Positions 17,853 to 25,767 of a DNA stretch of 44,895 nt are shown in pieces (the stretch's first letter is position 1; the number at the start of each line of letters is the position of its first letter). Made by a program: the position numbers and the translations under genes. The DNA is taken from positions 1 through 44,895 of the forward strand of contig JAPLNJ010000689.1 in assembly GCA_026692885.1 (NCBI GenBank), given 5' to 3'. Source of the stretch: Planctomycetota bacterium (GTDB lineage: Bacteria; Planctomycetota; Planctomycetia; Pirellulales; Pirellulaceae). The notes beneath the pieces are model-generated. The model was not told the DNA's origin. It worked only from the letters and a program-made list of their open reading frames with translations, and made no database searches.

Positions 17853-17937
17853 TTGACACCCATTATGACACCTGCTAGGCTATTCCGTGAAGGTTGACAC
17901 CCGCCCGGTGAGACGAGCGGGTGTCACGAGACACCCA
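17853..17937. promoter_or_regulatory. TGACACC box cluster at left end (candidate arm sites)
   Basis: TGACACCC at 17854-17861 and 17895-17902, TGACACC at 17866-17872, and the inverse GGGTGTCA at 17919-17926. The last two form a 10-bp perfect inverted repeat (17895-17904/17917-17926, 12-nt loop). The same decamer occurs at the right end (34439-34457). The first copy overlaps a TTGACA box that, with TAGGCT 17 bp later, could drive the integrase. Integrase binding or autoregulation would fit. Confidence 0.65.
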
Positions 17938-17966
17938 CCTAAACCCAATAGCAGCAGGTGAGCATC

Positions 17967-19133
17967 ATGGCAAAGTCTAGCAGCAAACCCCGTCCAAGGA
18001 AACCTCACGCCGATTTCCCCCTTTTTCCCCATGCTACCGGACGCTGGGCAAAGAAGGTCAAGCAAAAGCTCCGCTACTTCGGCAAAGTCGCTGACGACCC
18101 CAAGGGCGAAAAAGCCCTGGCGGAATGGCTTCGCGTCAAGGACGACCTGCTTGCAGGCCGAGAGCCTCGCCCAAAAGTCGAAGGCTTCACTGTGGCGGAC
18201 GTTTGCAACCGGTTTCTGACCCGTAAGCAGAATCGGGTGGGAACCGGAGAGATTACCAAACGGACCTTCGACGAATACTTTGCCACCTGTCAACTGGTTA
18301 CCACCGCTTTCAATGGTAATCGCGTGGTCATCGACCTGACCGCGGAAGACTTCGCCAATTTGCGGGAAACCATCGCGAAGAACTGCGGGCCGATCCGTCT
18401 GGGCAATCAAGTCCAGCGGGTCCGCAGCCTATTCAAGTTCGCCTACGAAGAGGGACTGATCGACCGCCCCATCCGTTACGGGCAGGGATTCGTGAAGCCA
18501 AATCGAAAGGCACTACGAGAGGCACGAAACAGGCGAGCCGCCCGTATGTTCGAGTCGCCCGAAATTCTCCGCATGTTGGACGCTGCCGACGTTCACCTAG
18601 AGGCCATGCTCCTGCTGGGCTGCAATGCCGGTTTCGGCAACGGTGACTGCGGAAAGCTCCCCCTCGCAGCCGTGAACCTGGACGCCGGATGGATCGACTT
18701 CCCACGACCGAAAACCGCCGTGGCGCGCCGTGTCCCGTTGTGGCCGGAAACCGTCCGAGCGCTAAGGGCTTCACTGGCGCGCCGTCCCACCCCGAAGGAC
18801 GACGAAGCCAAGCCGCTATTCTTTGTCACCAAGTATGGAAAAAGCTGGGCGACCGAAATGAAGGGTTGCCCGGTGTCACAGCAGACAGGAAAGCTACTCA
18901 AAGCGTTGGGGCTACAGAAGGACGGGAGGGGGTTCTACAGCCTGCGACACGTTTTTGAGACGATCGGCGGCGAGTCGAGGGACCAAGTAGCCGTCAACGC
19001 CATCATGGGACATTCCGATGAGACAATGGCGGCAACCTACCGTGAACGTATCGGCGACGACCGCCTGCTGGCCGTTACCGATCACGTCAGAACGTGGTTG
19101 TTCGGAACGGACGTATTGACGGTTCGGCCATAG
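17967..19133 (+). CDS. element integrase (tyrosine recombinase, planctomycete type)
   Basis: 388 aa; I chose the ATG at 17967 behind AGCAGGTGAG (a GTG at 17958 adds three residues). The N-terminus (AKSSSKPRPRKPHADFPLFP) is a basic arm domain. The catalytic half has the Lys in FPRPKTAVARR, Arg/His in YSLRHVFETI, His in IMGHSDETM and Tyr in AATYRERIG. At the place of the first catalytic Arg the sequence reads NAGFGNGDCGKL, with no Arg, a pattern I associate with planctomycete integrases. It lies at the left end and should excise and insert the element. A truncated relative lies at 34914-35096. Confidence 0.93.
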   Translation: MAKSSSKPRPRKPHADFPLFPHATGRWAKKVKQKLRYFGKVADDPKGEKALAEWLRVKDDLLAGREPRPKVEGFTVADVCNRFLTRKQNRVGTGEITKRTFDEYFATCQLVTTAFNGNRVVIDLTAEDFANLRETIAKNCGPIRLGNQVQRVRSLFKFAYEEGLIDRPIRYGQGFVKPNRKALREARNRRAARMFESPEILRMLDAADVHLEAMLLLGCNAGFGNGDCGKLPLAAVNLDAGWIDFPRPKTAVARRVPLWPETVRALRASLARRPTPKDDEAKPLFFVTKYGKSWATEMKGCPVSQQTGKLLKALGLQKDGRGFYSLRHVFETIGGESRDQVAVNAIMGHSDETMAATYRERIGDDRLLAVTDHVRTWLFGTDVLTVRP

Positions 19134-19152
19134 TGCGGACAATCTGACACGG

Positions 19153-19206
19153 GGCTAGGGTTCGCGACCCAAAACAGCGGCATCCCACCGCCTGCCCCGT
19201 TTTTCA
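19153..19206 (+). terminator. terminator-like hairpin after integrase
   Basis: GGGGC near 19154 pairs with GCCCC near 19194, followed by GTTTTT. The loop is long and may hold a smaller hairpin (GGGTTCGCGACCC). Confidence 0.45.
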
Positions 19207-19238
19207 TTCCTGGGAATCGGCAAAGGGAGGCCGGTATC

Positions 19239-20027
19239 ATGCTCATCAATCACCTATCCTTGAACGCTTTTTCCGGCTGGTGCAAATGCGTTGGCGGCTT
19301 GGCGTCATTTGCGGAGACGCCGCAATCGGATCCCGTCCCCGATGGCTGGGCACCGCATTATCGGGACGAGATCAACCTCGGCTACCAGGACATTCTCAAG
19401 TGGGCAGAATCGCTGAACGGCCAGCCGTGGCCACCGGGTGCCAAAATGACGCGCGCCGAACTGGTCGGCGCCATCGAACTTCTGCACGGCGACGCGCTCC
19501 AACTGGTGACCGTGCTTCAGAATTCCGACTGCTGGGGAATTCGGTATTCGGCGTGGCCCTGCGTTGCCGACCGAGAGTTGGTTGACCGCGTTCGGCATTC
19601 CGTGGCCGACCTGAGTCAGCTGATTGTGTTCCTGAGCGCGCTGGCCATCGACCAGGAGCAGAGGCCGGAAGTCGTGGCCGTGGCCAGCGAGGCCGTCGCC
19701 AAAGTCGTGGTCGGCTGGTTTACAGGCCAACCGGCTAAGGTGAAGACGCCGGAGGCTGTGGTTGACATGCAATCCAAAACGGCAATTACCGAACTGTTCC
19801 CAGATCAGATTCCGACTTTCAGCAAACTGCGGGCACTACTGAAACGCCACCCCGAGATCACTGTAGACGACAGCAAGCCTACCCGTAACTTGGTTGACGC
19901 ATTGGGAGTTACACGGGCGTTAATCCAAGAGCGAGTCGGCGAAATTCCTGACAAGCAACTGGATTCGTACTTGGCAGGAATCGCCAAGACGACGGCAGAA
20001 ATAGATCGGAAAAAAGGCAGAAAGTAG
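19239..20027 (+). CDS. hypothetical protein, 262 aa
   Basis: Preceded by GGGAGG at a good distance from ATG. No family recognised. The first ~90 residues contain Trp-rich motifs (SGWCKCVGG, DGWAPHYRDE); residues 120-165 look helical; the C-terminal 60 residues (PTFSKLRALLKRHPEITVDD and NLVDALGVTRALIQERVG) could form a helix-turn-helix, so a DNA-binding role is possible. Because it follows the integrase and is ended by a strong terminator, it may be a regulator of the element. That is inference. Confidence 0.7.
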   Translation: MLINHLSLNAFSGWCKCVGGLASFAETPQSDPVPDGWAPHYRDEINLGYQDILKWAESLNGQPWPPGAKMTRAELVGAIELLHGDALQLVTVLQNSDCWGIRYSAWPCVADRELVDRVRHSVADLSQLIVFLSALAIDQEQRPEVVAVASEAVAKVVVGWFTGQPAKVKTPEAVVDMQSKTAITELFPDQIPTFSKLRALLKRHPEITVDDSKPTRNLVDALGVTRALIQERVGEIPDKQLDSYLAGIAKTTAEIDRKKGRK

Positions 20028-20066
20028 CAACCCGTTACTTGCGTGCTACGTACGCTGCACACCATC

Positions 20067-20095
20067 AAACCCCGTTTTCTACGGGGTTTTTTCGT
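20067..20095 (+). terminator. rho-independent terminator
   Basis: ACCCCGT (20069-20075), loop TTTCT, ACGGGGT (20081-20087), then a T-run. It separates the 262-aa gene from the replication genes. Confidence 0.88.
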
Positions 20096-20146
20096 TTTCT
20101 TACTTACGCTTTAAGCGATTCCAGCCGCATCGGGAAAAATGCGGCG

Positions 20147-20308
20147 ATGAAAACGACACCCACCAAACCGACCCACCCGCGCGAAGGCGTCCAAACCATG
20201 CGGCGCTTACTGCGGGCCGTTGACCGGACCTTGGTTGCGGCTGCTGAGGTGAAACGGCAGCGCGACAAACTCTTGCGCCTGTCTGGACGGCAGGAGGCCA
20301 CACGATGA
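20147..20308 (+). CDS. small basic protein, 53 aa
   Basis: Starts MKTTPTKPTHPREGVQTMRR; the second half is a single amphipathic basic helix (LVAAAEVKRQRDKLLRLSG). The start is supported by the ATGA overlap of its stop with the next gene, so the two are translationally coupled. It may bind DNA or assist the HTH protein; no family recognised. Confidence 0.55.
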   Translation: MKTTPTKPTHPREGVQTMRRLLRAVDRTLVAAAEVKRQRDKLLRLSGRQEATR

Positions 20309-20559
20309 CCACCAGCACTTGGACGAGCCCAGCGAAGATCGCCAAGGAACTTGGTCTACGCCAGAGCAAGCCGCTCGACTGGATCCGCAGCGGCGAGCTA
20401 ATCGCCATCAACGTCGCTGAGCACACAGGCGGCAAACCCCGGTGGCGCATCCGCCAATCCGACTGGGAAGACTTCCTGCTGAGGCGTCAAAGCCAGAAGC
20501 CTGCAGAACCGATCCGGCGACGGCGCCGAGACGATCCTACCGTGATCAAGTTTTTCTAA
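20305..20559 (+). CDS. helix-turn-helix protein, excisionase-like
   Basis: 84 aa. The sequence SPAKIAKELGLRQSKPLDWI followed by RSGELIAINV and a later WRIRQSDWEDFLLRRQ matches the excisionase/MerR-like winged helix (helix-turn-helix, wing, then 'w.i...d...fl'). In phage satellites and integrative elements such small proteins act as recombination directionality factor or transcription switch (Xis, AlpA). Here it heads the replication operon. Basic tail (RRRRR) fits DNA binding. Which of the two roles it has cannot be told from sequence. Confidence 0.75.
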   Translation: MTTSTWTSPAKIAKELGLRQSKPLDWIRSGELIAINVAEHTGGKPRWRIRQSDWEDFLLRRQSQKPAEPIRRRRRDDPTVIKFF

Positions 20560-20570
20560 ATGATGAAAAT

Positions 20571-20600
20571 GCCCCGCGCGGCTGGCACCGATCGCGGGGC
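20571..20600. terminator. hairpin between HTH gene and next gene
   Basis: GCCCCGCG (20571-20578) pairs with CGCGGGGC (20593-20600). It is followed on the plus strand by AAAAGGAG, the ribosome binding site of the next gene, rather than a T-run, so it may be a leader hairpin or partial terminator. Confidence 0.5.
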
Positions 20601-20617
20601 AAAAGGAGTCTCAACAC

Positions 20618-21100
20618 ATGCAGTCTACCGCATCCCCATCGACCAGACAACGAAATAAGCTGACGACCGAACGGGAGAGAATCCGCAGACGGGCCAAGGT
20701 GCGTCAGAAGCAAATGCGCACAGACGAAGAGCGGCTATCCCGAATCGCCGATGAGTTGCAGCGTCTAGACCTGTTGGAGCTGGTCGGCAAAACCAACGCG
20801 GTAAAGGTCCGCTATCGGCAACCATTCGGCACCAAGTGCTACCACTTGAACGACCTGCGCGGGACGCTGCTTGCCGTGCGGCGGACGAGGGGCACCGTGG
20901 ACTTTGGCCCAGCCGGCGCACGGCCAGGACGGAGCGGCATTTGGCAATACCCGCTCGAAGAGTTGGCACCGGCCGGCGAGGAACAAGGTTGCTTCTTAGT
21001 CCCTGGATTCGGCGCGGACCACATGCTGGAACCCAAAGCCAATCTATCGAGTGACCAGGACGACCAGGACGACAAACCCAAGGAGGGAATCGCCACATGA
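20618..21100 (+). CDS. hypothetical protein, 160 aa
   Basis: Preceded by AAAGGAGTC. The first half is a highly charged basic helix (TTERERIRRRAKVRQKQMRT); the middle has AVKVRYRQPFGTKCYHL and a Gly/Arg/Pro segment; the C-terminus is acidic (SSDQDDQDDKPKEG). It overlaps the start of the ParB/topoisomerase-like gene by ATGA, so the two are probably made together and may interact. No family recognised. Confidence 0.65.
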   Translation: MQSTASPSTRQRNKLTTERERIRRRAKVRQKQMRTDEERLSRIADELQRLDLLELVGKTNAVKVRYRQPFGTKCYHLNDLRGTLLAVRRTRGTVDFGPAGARPGRSGIWQYPLEELAPAGEEQGCFLVPGFGADHMLEPKANLSSDQDDQDDKPKEGIAT

Positions 21101-22527
21101 TCGCAAAATCTGGTCATGGTGCAATTTTGCAGGACGACCCCCCAGACGACCCCTACCACGTCGAGTATCTGCCCATCGGCGACATCAAACCAAGCCCGGA
21201 AAACGACCACATCTATGGGGCCCTCGCATACGACGAGCAAATGAAATCGCTGATCGACAGCATCGAGCGTAACGGGCTGGAGGAACCGTTGATCGTGACC
21301 GCCGACGACTACGTGCTTTCTGGGCACCGCCGCCTGTGGGCTGTCAAATATCTACGGTGGAACATCGTCCCATGCCGGATCAAGAGTATCTGCCGAACGG
21401 GCAACCAAAACTACCACCGCCTGCTGTCCGACTACAACCCGCAACGGGTCAAACAGGCCGGGAGCTTGCTCAAGGAGGCGTTGCTACGGGACACATCGGG
21501 CGAGGATTCCTACGAGGTCATGGAGGAAAACCGCCTGGCCTCGCTGACGGTCGATGCTGAGTTTATGACCGTGGCCGGCGCCAAGAACATCGAGCCGATA
21601 TCGGACAAGAAACAGGTATTCCTGAAGGCGGTCAAAAAGGCCATCCAAGCCCTACGAGACTACTGGCCTCTGTCGATCAGACAGATTCACTATCGGCTGC
21701 TGAACAATCCACCGCTGACGATGACCCCGAAACGAAGCAAGTTCGGCAAAGAGGAATACCGCTACAAGAACGACGAGGCATCCTACTCCGCTCTGGTGCG
21801 AATCCTGGCGAGTGCTCGCTACCTTGGCGAAGTCTCTATGTCGTGCATTGACGACCCGACACGACCGCAGAAAAAGGACTATTTTGGCTATGACAGTCTC
21901 TCAGATTTCTTGCGGGAAGAAATAGACGGTTTCTTGACTGGCTTTGCCGCCAGCCGCCAGCAAGACCAGCCAAGACACATAGAGATATTCGGCGAGAAGA
22001 GCACCCTCAAGGTAATGATCGAGCGGGCGTGCACAGGATACCACATCCCGTATTCTCTGGGCCGTGGCTATTGCTCAATTCCAGTTTGGAGAGACATAGC
22101 CAAGCGGTTCAAGGAATCACGCAAACAGCGGATGACCCTGATTATCGTGAGCGACTTCGACCCCGATGGTTTGGAGTTGGCTGACGACGCTATCCGCTCG
22201 CTGTCGCAGCTGTGGGAGATCCCGATTGACGGCCACCGTATCGCAATTACCCGTGAGCAGGTCAACGAGCTGGGCCTCGCTGACGACTTCAATCCCGCCA
22301 AGGTGACCAGTTCCAGATTCACGAAGTTCGTGGAACGGACGGGAGGCCAACGTACCTGGGAAGTCGAGGCGTTAGAGCCAAGCTACTTGGTCGAACAGAT
22401 CAAGGCAGCCATCGAGGCGAACATGGACATGAAGATTTACGAGCGAGTGCTGAGCCGAGAAGAGACCGACCGGGAAGAGCTGGCCGACATCCGCAAACAG
22501 ATCGCTGGGGAGTTGAGCTTTTTCTGA
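21097..22527 (+). CDS. ParB-like domain fused to Spo11/topoisomerase VI A-like module
   Basis: 476 aa. Residues about 23-98 form a ParB/sulfiredoxin-like domain: VEYLPIGDIKPSPEN, LIVTADDYVLSGHRRLWAVK (GHRR at 76-79). Residues about 170-470 resemble a TopoVI A/Spo11 module: SIRQIHYRLLN (Tyr199 in the position of the catalytic Tyr of the 'IYY' motif), then a Toprim-like domain with IEIFGEKST (Glu300) and LIIVSDFDPDGLELADD (Asp353, Asp355; D-x-D-P-x-G), then WEVEALEP (compare 'yElDAL.P'). Family knowledge: Topo VI A subunits cut DNA through Tyr, and orphan 'mini-A' forms exist in mobile elements. Its place next to the primase gene suggests a role in replication or partition. The fold call is inference from motifs. 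Confidence 0.72.
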   Translation: MIAKSGHGAILQDDPPDDPYHVEYLPIGDIKPSPENDHIYGALAYDEQMKSLIDSIERNGLEEPLIVTADDYVLSGHRRLWAVKYLRWNIVPCRIKSICRTGNQNYHRLLSDYNPQRVKQAGSLLKEALLRDTSGEDSYEVMEENRLASLTVDAEFMTVAGAKNIEPISDKKQVFLKAVKKAIQALRDYWPLSIRQIHYRLLNNPPLTMTPKRSKFGKEEYRYKNDEASYSALVRILASARYLGEVSMSCIDDPTRPQKKDYFGYDSLSDFLREEIDGFLTGFAASRQQDQPRHIEIFGEKSTLKVMIERACTGYHIPYSLGRGYCSIPVWRDIAKRFKESRKQRMTLIIVSDFDPDGLELADDAIRSLSQLWEIPIDGHRIAITREQVNELGLADDFNPAKVTSSRFTKFVERTGGQRTWEVEALEPSYLVEQIKAAIEANMDMKIYERVLSREETDREELADIRKQIAGELSFF

Positions 22528-22559
22528 CCGCCTGACCCCGCCCCACTGGGCACGAAAAA

Positions 22560-22581
22560 AGCCGCCCCTGGCAGGACGGCT
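22560..22581. other. leader hairpin before primase-helicase gene
   Basis: AGCCGCCC pairs with GGACGGCT (one mismatch), flanked by A-runs on both sides, and lies 19 bp before the ATG at 22601. Compare the hairpin at 20571-20600, which also directly precedes a ribosome binding site. Confidence 0.5.
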
Positions 22582-22600
22582 AAAAGAGAGAATCGACGAC

Positions 22601-24871
22601 ATGGATGATACCACAAAGACAATCGAACGACTACCCAAGCCGGAGCAGCCGGAAGCCGAGCGGTCGAAGAGACTGGCCGAAATTCGGCATTCCCTGGTAC
22701 TCATATTCCGACCAAACGACGTGATCGAGGTTCGCGTGCTGGGCATCCCCAGCAACAACGACAAGTTCCCGCCGCACAATGCGAGCGGCTACTTTGACGA
22801 CCTGGACAAAGCAGCGGCGGCGATTCTCAAATACGACGAGCGCGGCGCTAACGTATACGTCACCATCAACCCGACGATCCCCGACCTGCTGGCCCGCGCG
22901 AGTAACAAAATCGTCGAACGAGCAAAGGGCACAACGGGCGATGTTGAGATCCTGACCCGGCGTTGGTTGCCGATCGACATCGACCCACACCGCCCCAGCG
23001 GGATAGCGGCTAACACTGCGGAACGTGATTCTGCCCATGCGTTGTCGGTTCGCGTGGATACCTTGCTGCGGTCCCAAGGCTGGGGGCATCCCCTGCTTGT
23101 CGATTCCGGCAACGGCCGATACCTACTCTATCGGATCGACCAACCAAACGACGCCCTGACAACTGCCCTACTAAAGGCGTTCTACCCCGCGTTGGCTCTT
23201 GCCCTGGGGGAACCAGACAAGACCAAGCCGTACTCCGAGATCGACACCGGCGTTTTCAATGCTGCCAGGATTTTCCGACCAGGTGGCGCCACGAACCGGA
23301 AAGGTGACGGGACACCCGACCGCCCCCACCGACGTTGTGTCTACCTAGCCCCGGTCCCTGGGTGCCCGGTGGACGTGGTGCCCGTGGAAGTGATCCGGGA
23401 ATTCGTCGCGACGTATGGCCAGCAGACCCCGCCCGTAGCATCGACCACCAGGAGCCCGGGCGCGAACGGCAGCGGGCATCGGCTGGACCTGCCGAGATAC
23501 CTGGGGGCCCGCGGCGTGACGTTCAAGGCCAAGCCGGTTGACGGTGGGACGATGTACGTGGTCCCGTGCCCGTTTAACGCGAGTCATGGTGCCCACGGTG
23601 AATCGGCAGCGTACCAGGCGGCTTCGGGACTGACGACCTTCGAGTGCAAACACAATTCCTGCCAAGGGAGGAAATGGGAGCACTACAGAGACGCGATCGG
23701 CGAGCCGGATGACGACCACTACGACCCACCGATGCACAGCGGAAACGGCCAGGCCCATACCAGCGCAAAGGCCGAGCCGGTGAGCAAAGACCCCGCCCCT
23801 CTGGCCTTCACGCAGCTGATGTCGTTCGTGGAGCTGTTGGCCCTGGACACCAGGGTTGAGTATCTCGTTGACGATGTTCTGGTTCGTGGCCAACCCGGCG
23901 TTGTCGGCGGCAGGAGCAAGACGCTCAAGACGTCCGTAATCATCGACCTTGTGCTTAGTCTCGGCAGCGGTACACCGTTTCTCGGCAAATGGCCCACCAG
24001 GCGTTGCAACGTGGCATTCTGGTCTGGTGAGTCAGGAGCCGCAACGATCAAGGCTAAGGCCATCGCAGCGGCTGTTGCCAGAGGCGTGGACGCTGCCGAA
24101 GTCCACTGGTCTTTCGACCTGCCAAAGCTGTGTCGAGACGATCACCTGGCCGCGATGGGCGAAGTGATTACGCAGCGCGGTATCGAGGTTGCAGTCATCG
24201 ACCCGTTGTATCTGACGCTGCTGGACGCGCGCACGGCCGGCCAGGCGTCAAACGTATTCGCAATGGGCCCGGCCCTAGCTCCACTGACCGCGTTGGGCCA
24301 GGAGACGGGATGCACGATCTTGCTTGCCCACCATTTCCGCAAGACGGGATCGAGCGACCCGGATGAGCCAGCTTCCTTGGAACAACTGAGTCAGGCCGGC
24401 GTTGCCGAGTGGGTCCGGCAGTGGTTGCTCTTGGAACGGCGTTCACCCTACCAGGCAGACGGGCGCCATGAGTTGTATCTGCGGACAGGCGGGAGCGCTG
24501 GGCACGCTGGCTTGTGGGCCCTGGACGTGGACGAGGGAATCCGCACAGAGGACCACCAACACGACTGGAGACGGTGGGACGTGGAGGTCAGGCCCATAGG
24601 TGATGTCCGGGCAGAGTTGCAGCAAGCCAAGGAAAGCCGCAAGGCCGATGCCCTGGGAGAACGGGACGCTGTCGACCGCCGCAAGATGCTGGAAGCCCTG
24701 CGACGGTGCCCGGATGGGGACACCAAACACGTCTTGCGGGAGCTAACCGGGCTGTCGGCTGATAGAGCATCTACCGCGCTGCGACAACTGATCGGAGAGG
24801 GACGAGCGGAGATGTTCACACAGCGAAAACACACCAGAGACGAGGCGTATTACCGGATCATTGAGACATGA
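22601..24871 (+). CDS. primase-helicase (AEP primase plus RepA-like ATPase)
   Basis: 756 aa. The N-terminal domain is archaeo-eukaryotic primase-like: metal-binding pair LPIDIDPHRP (Asp126, Asp128), DSGNGRYLLYRID (about 168-180) and later NAARIFRPGGATNRKGD (about 220-236). A Cys/His cluster (Cys323, His329, Cys349, His351, Cys354) probably binds zinc. The second domain is a RecA/RepA-type ATPase with P-loop-like GGRSKTLKT (about 436-444), IDPLYL Walker B-like (about 533-538) and LLAHHFRK (about 574-581). The C-terminus ends in a winged helix. Such proteins start and unwind replication of plasmids, phages and satellites. An origin-like stretch follows directly. Confidence 0.85.
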   Translation: MDDTTKTIERLPKPEQPEAERSKRLAEIRHSLVLIFRPNDVIEVRVLGIPSNNDKFPPHNASGYFDDLDKAAAAILKYDERGANVYVTINPTIPDLLARASNKIVERAKGTTGDVEILTRRWLPIDIDPHRPSGIAANTAERDSAHALSVRVDTLLRSQGWGHPLLVDSGNGRYLLYRIDQPNDALTTALLKAFYPALALALGEPDKTKPYSEIDTGVFNAARIFRPGGATNRKGDGTPDRPHRRCVYLAPVPGCPVDVVPVEVIREFVATYGQQTPPVASTTRSPGANGSGHRLDLPRYLGARGVTFKAKPVDGGTMYVVPCPFNASHGAHGESAAYQAASGLTTFECKHNSCQGRKWEHYRDAIGEPDDDHYDPPMHSGNGQAHTSAKAEPVSKDPAPLAFTQLMSFVELLALDTRVEYLVDDVLVRGQPGVVGGRSKTLKTSVIIDLVLSLGSGTPFLGKWPTRRCNVAFWSGESGAATIKAKAIAAAVARGVDAAEVHWSFDLPKLCRDDHLAAMGEVITQRGIEVAVIDPLYLTLLDARTAGQASNVFAMGPALAPLTALGQETGCTILLAHHFRKTGSSDPDEPASLEQLSQAGVAEWVRQWLLLERRSPYQADGRHELYLRTGGSAGHAGLWALDVDEGIRTEDHQHDWRRWDVEVRPIGDVRAELQQAKESRKADALGERDAVDRRKMLEALRRCPDGDTKHVLRELTGLSADRASTALRQLIGEGRAEMFTQRKHTRDEAYYRIIET

Positions 24872-25101
24872 CAAATGACATGCTGGGATGCTGGGTTTTT
24901 GTTGCTGGGAATACCATCAAGCCCAGCATGCGTCTTGCTGCTGGGATTTCCTACTACTGTAGGAATCCCACCAGCAACACAAGCATCAGATCGCCAGCAC
25001 CCACAACCAGCGCGAGTCAATTCCCAGCATCAGCCTGGCTGACTGTCAACGGTTGACAGTCGTTCCAGTTCCGTCCGCAGTTTCCCGAACATGGTGAGCA
25101 A
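24872..25101. other. candidate replication origin with iterons and palindrome
   Basis: GCTGGG occurs at 24882, 24890, 24904 and 24940; its inverse CCCAGC at 24922 and 25023. GGGATTTCCTAC (24943-24954) pairs with GTAGGAATCCC (24959-24969) leaving one bulge. A perfect palindrome with 10-bp arms (25041-25050/25052-25061, one central base) ends the stretch. A 62-codon frame from 24868 crosses it but looks non-coding. Position right after the primase-helicase gene fits an origin; function is inferred. Confidence 0.7.
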
Positions 25102-25308
25102 GTGAGAGCAACGGCACGAACGGCACGAACACCGAAGGCAAAGCCGATGACACTGGAAGGCTTCGCCAGACTCAAGGCTATGGGGCTGCGCCACATCGCT
25201 GAGCGTACCGCAGCGGCAGCCGCATCGGCCGGCGTGACAATCGGGCCGGACATCAACCGGAACGAAACGGCGCGCGTCCAGGACGACGTAGCAACGACTG
25301 AGGATTGA
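25102..25308 (+). CDS. small basic hypothetical protein
   Basis: 68 aa from a GTG at 25102 behind GGTGAGCAA; an ATG at 25147 (MTLEGFARLKAMGLRH) is an alternative start. The protein is helical (HIAERTAAAAASAGV) with a basic N-terminus and acidic tail. It may bind DNA. No family recognised. Confidence 0.4.
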   Translation: MRATARTARTPKAKPMTLEGFARLKAMGLRHIAERTAAAAASAGVTIGPDINRNETARVQDDVATTED

Positions 25309-25381
25309 CGAGACGTTTCCCGCCTCACGCATGGCCGACGCGCGGCGGATTTTCACCATAGGCCAACAAGGAGAATGGACA

Positions 25382-25693
25382 ATGCGTAAAGACAAGGCGG
25401 TATCGGTGCACCAGCAGACGGTTGTGAATTACTTCATGGATCAAATCTGGGAAGGCGAGAACCGCCCGTTCCGGATTGTCGTCGCGCTGTGCGAGTTGTT
25501 TTTTCCCGGCCGAAAGTTCGAGATCAACACGGACGGCGGACGGGACGCCAGTCTAGTCAACGAGGAGGACTGCCATCTGTGCACGCTGCTGAGTGCGTTT
25601 GATGTGGACACCGGAGAGTGTGCGGCTGACTTGTGGTGCGACGTGACTGGTGCTGAGCCGTCATTCCTGGATCACGGGTTGGCTGTCGCGTAG
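25382..25693 (+). CDS. hypothetical protein, 103 aa
   Basis: Strong AGGAG before the ATG. Sequence begins MRKDKAVSVHQQTVVNYFMD; contains FRIVVALCELFFPGRKFEIN and four Cys (Cys49 and a later CHLC, ECA, WCD). No known family, no signal peptide. It reads in the same direction as the rest of the element. Confidence 0.6.
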   Translation: MRKDKAVSVHQQTVVNYFMDQIWEGENRPFRIVVALCELFFPGRKFEINTDGGRDASLVNEEDCHLCTLLSAFDVDTGECAADLWCDVTGAEPSFLDHGLAVA

Positions 25694-25767
25694 TGGCCCC
25701 CCTGTAACCTCACGCTGGCCGGTCGGACATCGGCCGGTCAGCGGACGGCGAGCGATAGGAAAGCAAA

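Noticed and set aside
24868..25056. 62-codon frame overlapping the primase-helicase stop by ATGA
   Set aside because: It runs through the iterons and palindromes, and its product (Ser/Thr/Pro-rich with odd composition) looks non-coding, although the overlap style fits the operon.
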